Shown here: in pieces, positions 14,608-15,656 of the stretch
Layout: each line of letters begins with the position of its first letter
Position numbering within the stretch: the first letter of the stretch is position 1
Origin: MWAR01 sp036567845
GTDB lineage: Bacteria > Muiribacteriota > Ozemobacteria > Ozemobacterales > Ozemobacteraceae
Direction of reading: 5' to 3'
Assembly: GCA_036567845.1 (NCBI GenBank)
Contig: DATCTT010000124.1
Coordinates: forward strand, 1-15,656
DNA: 15,656 bases
Notes under the pieces: model-generated
Databases searched by the model: none
What the model saw: only the letters and a program-made list of their open reading frames with translations
What the model was told of the DNA's origin: nothing
Position numbers and translations under genes: made by a program

Positions 14608-15656
14608 TCAGCGGGACCCTCCATCCTCGATGGCGAGGAACCGTTCCGTGATCTCGCGCAGACGGGCCTTGAACGCCGGCCCCTCCTGCACATCGAGTGG
14701 CGAAAGGCCCGGGACCTTGCCGATCTCTTCAGGGCGGATGAATATCTTCTCTGCTATTTTTCCAGGGCCCGGCGTGAACATGAAGACGCGGTCGCCGAGA
14801 TACACGGCCTCGGCGAGGGAGTGGGTCACGATGAACACGGTCGCCTCGACTTCCTTCCAGAGCTGGGTGATCAGCGCCTGCATGTCGATGCGGGTCGGCT
14901 CATCCAGCGCCGAGAACGGCTCGTCCATCAGGATGATCCGAGGCCGCAGCACGAGGGTTCGGGCGATTGCGACACGCTGCTGCTGGCCGCCTGAAAGCTG
15001 GTAGGGATACTTGTTCTCATGGCCGAGCAGCCCGACTTTCCGGATGATGTCCATCGCGCGGGCTTTCATCTCGGCCGGTGAGTAGCCGAGCGCATCGCGG
15101 TTGATCTCGAGGCCGAACATCACGTTCTCGAGCACGGTGCGGTTCGGAAACGAGCTGTATTTCTGGAAGATCATCCCGCGGTCCTTGCCTGGCCCCGTGA
15201 CGGGGCGGTTGCGCACGAGCACCTCGCCATGCGTGGGCGGCCAGACATCCGGAAAGCCCTGGATCAGGTTCAGGACGGTGGATTTGCCGCAGCCCGAGGG
15301 GCCGACCAGGGCGATGAACTCACCGACATCGGGCAGGTCCTCGATCTCGAAGTCAATGTTTTCGATCGCCTTGTATTCCTGCGGCGTACCCGCGTTGAAG
15401 ATCTTTGTCACGTTCCTGAATGTCACGACTGGGGGCTTGGGGCCGGCGGATGCCTGGGATCCAGCTCCTTCGGCCGGTTCCGAGCCGCCCGTGACAGGAG
15501 AAGATTTTGGCACGTCCGGTTTATCCGGAAGGTTGAAAAAAGGCCCGATCAGTCGCTTCCAGAAGGAGCGGGGGGCTGGTGCGGATGGTGGCGGGGCGTG
15601 AGGGGCCGTCGCATGCGGCTTCTGCTGCGGGGAAGGCGCCGTGGCCGGCGCCGGTT
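14608..15656 (-). CDS. ABC transporter ATP-binding protein, NitT/TauT (nitrate/sulfonate) type, 5' end beyond window
   Basis: Counting from the in-frame GTG at 15513, the ATPase has Walker A GPSGCGKST (71-79), Q-loop FQKYSSFP (Q117), signature LSGGQQQR (173-180), Walker B RIILMDEP (E198), D-loop SALD and H-loop IVTHS (H231). The PGKDRGMIFQ segment and overall length resemble ATPases of nitrate/taurine/sulfonate importers; the substrate is unknown. The GTG has no Shine-Dalgarno, and the frame stays open for 47 more codons to the right edge, coding for PAPATAPSPQQKP-like linker sequence and then RSFWKRLIGPFFNLPDKPD. I therefore treat the gene as partial, with its real start outside: either a long Pro/Ala-rich N-terminal extension or a fusion to an upstream domain. 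Start at GTG 15513 remains possible. The stop is one base from the next ATG. No permease or binding-protein gene is visible in the window. Confidence 0.9.
   Translation of the reverse strand, partial: PAPATAPSPQQKPHATAPHAPPPSAPAPRSFWKRLIGPFFNLPDKPDVPKSSPVTGGSEPAEGAGSQASAGPKPPVVTFRNVTKIFNAGTPQEYKAIENIDFEIEDLPDVGEFIALVGPSGCGKSTVLNLIQGFPDVWPPTHGEVLVRNRPVTGPGKDRGMIFQKYSSFPNRTVLENVMFGLEINRDALGYSPAEMKARAMDIIRKVGLLGHENKYPYQLSGGQQQRVAIARTLVLRPRIILMDEPFSALDEPTRIDMQALITQLWKEVEATVFIVTHSLAEAVYLGDRVFMFTPGPGKIAEKIFIRPEEIGKVPGLSPLDVQEGPAFKARLREITERFLAIEDGGSR
14617..14622 (-). promoter_or_regulatory. ribosome binding site of the coiled-coil gene
   Basis: GGAGGG on the minus strand, inside the last codons of the ABC ATPase gene, 10 bases upstream of ATG 14606; it supports coupled translation. 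Confidence 0.65.

Noticed and set aside
1..15656. mobile elements, CRISPR array, tRNA or rRNA
   Set aside because: No transposase or integrase motif, no short regularly spaced repeats, and no cloverleaf-like or rRNA-like segment was seen; the repeats present are all inside one protein.

Overview
The window is GC-rich and densely packed; the longest stretch without a gene is 114 bases. It looks like a diderm bacterium. There is a GspC/PilP- and secretin-N-domain-like exported protein, a prepilin-like protein and a very large Sec-exported surface protein. I cannot place it taxonomically from sequence alone; a little-studied phylum rich in pilus-type genes is a guess. I see no tRNA, rRNA, CRISPR array, insertion sequence or integrase.

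Left and centre (minus strand, from 11057 leftwards) lies one long, tightly spaced gene run: a Pro/Ala-rich exported protein, aspartate-semialdehyde dehydrogenase (asd), an exported GspC/PilP-plus-STN-like protein whose GTG start overlaps the asd stop, a small exported TPR-like membrane protein, a short prepilin-like protein, and a 2312-residue secreted modular protein. One base after the giant's stop a further minus-strand frame opens and leaves the window. The giant has a jelly-roll-like module at each end. Between them are an FnIII-like domain, a duplicated block of about 340 residues, and eight Ig-like repeats of about 125 residues. Seven of those repeats carry an EF-hand-type Asp/Asn-rich loop, or a remnant of one, at the same place. 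A working reading is an envelope-export and surface-fibre locus with a housekeeping amino-acid gene embedded in it.

Between the halves (11058-11171) is a short divergent region. The plus-strand gene to its right encodes an RsbW/SpoIIAB-type HATPase anti-sigma-like kinase with an unusual Lys/Ala/Pro/Ser-rich tail. It converges, with 12 bases between stops, on the last gene of the right-hand block.

The right-hand block (minus strand, from beyond the right edge to 11748) is a compact cassette of three: an ABC ATPase of the NitT/TauT type whose frame continues through a Pro/Ala-rich segment off the window, a membrane-anchored coiled-coil protein of unknown family, and a two-domain AAA+ ATPase (degenerate first domain, intact second domain, Ycf46-like layout). 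Spacings of 1 and 21 bases say these are co-expressed. The combination is the best candidate here for an undescribed membrane-associated system.
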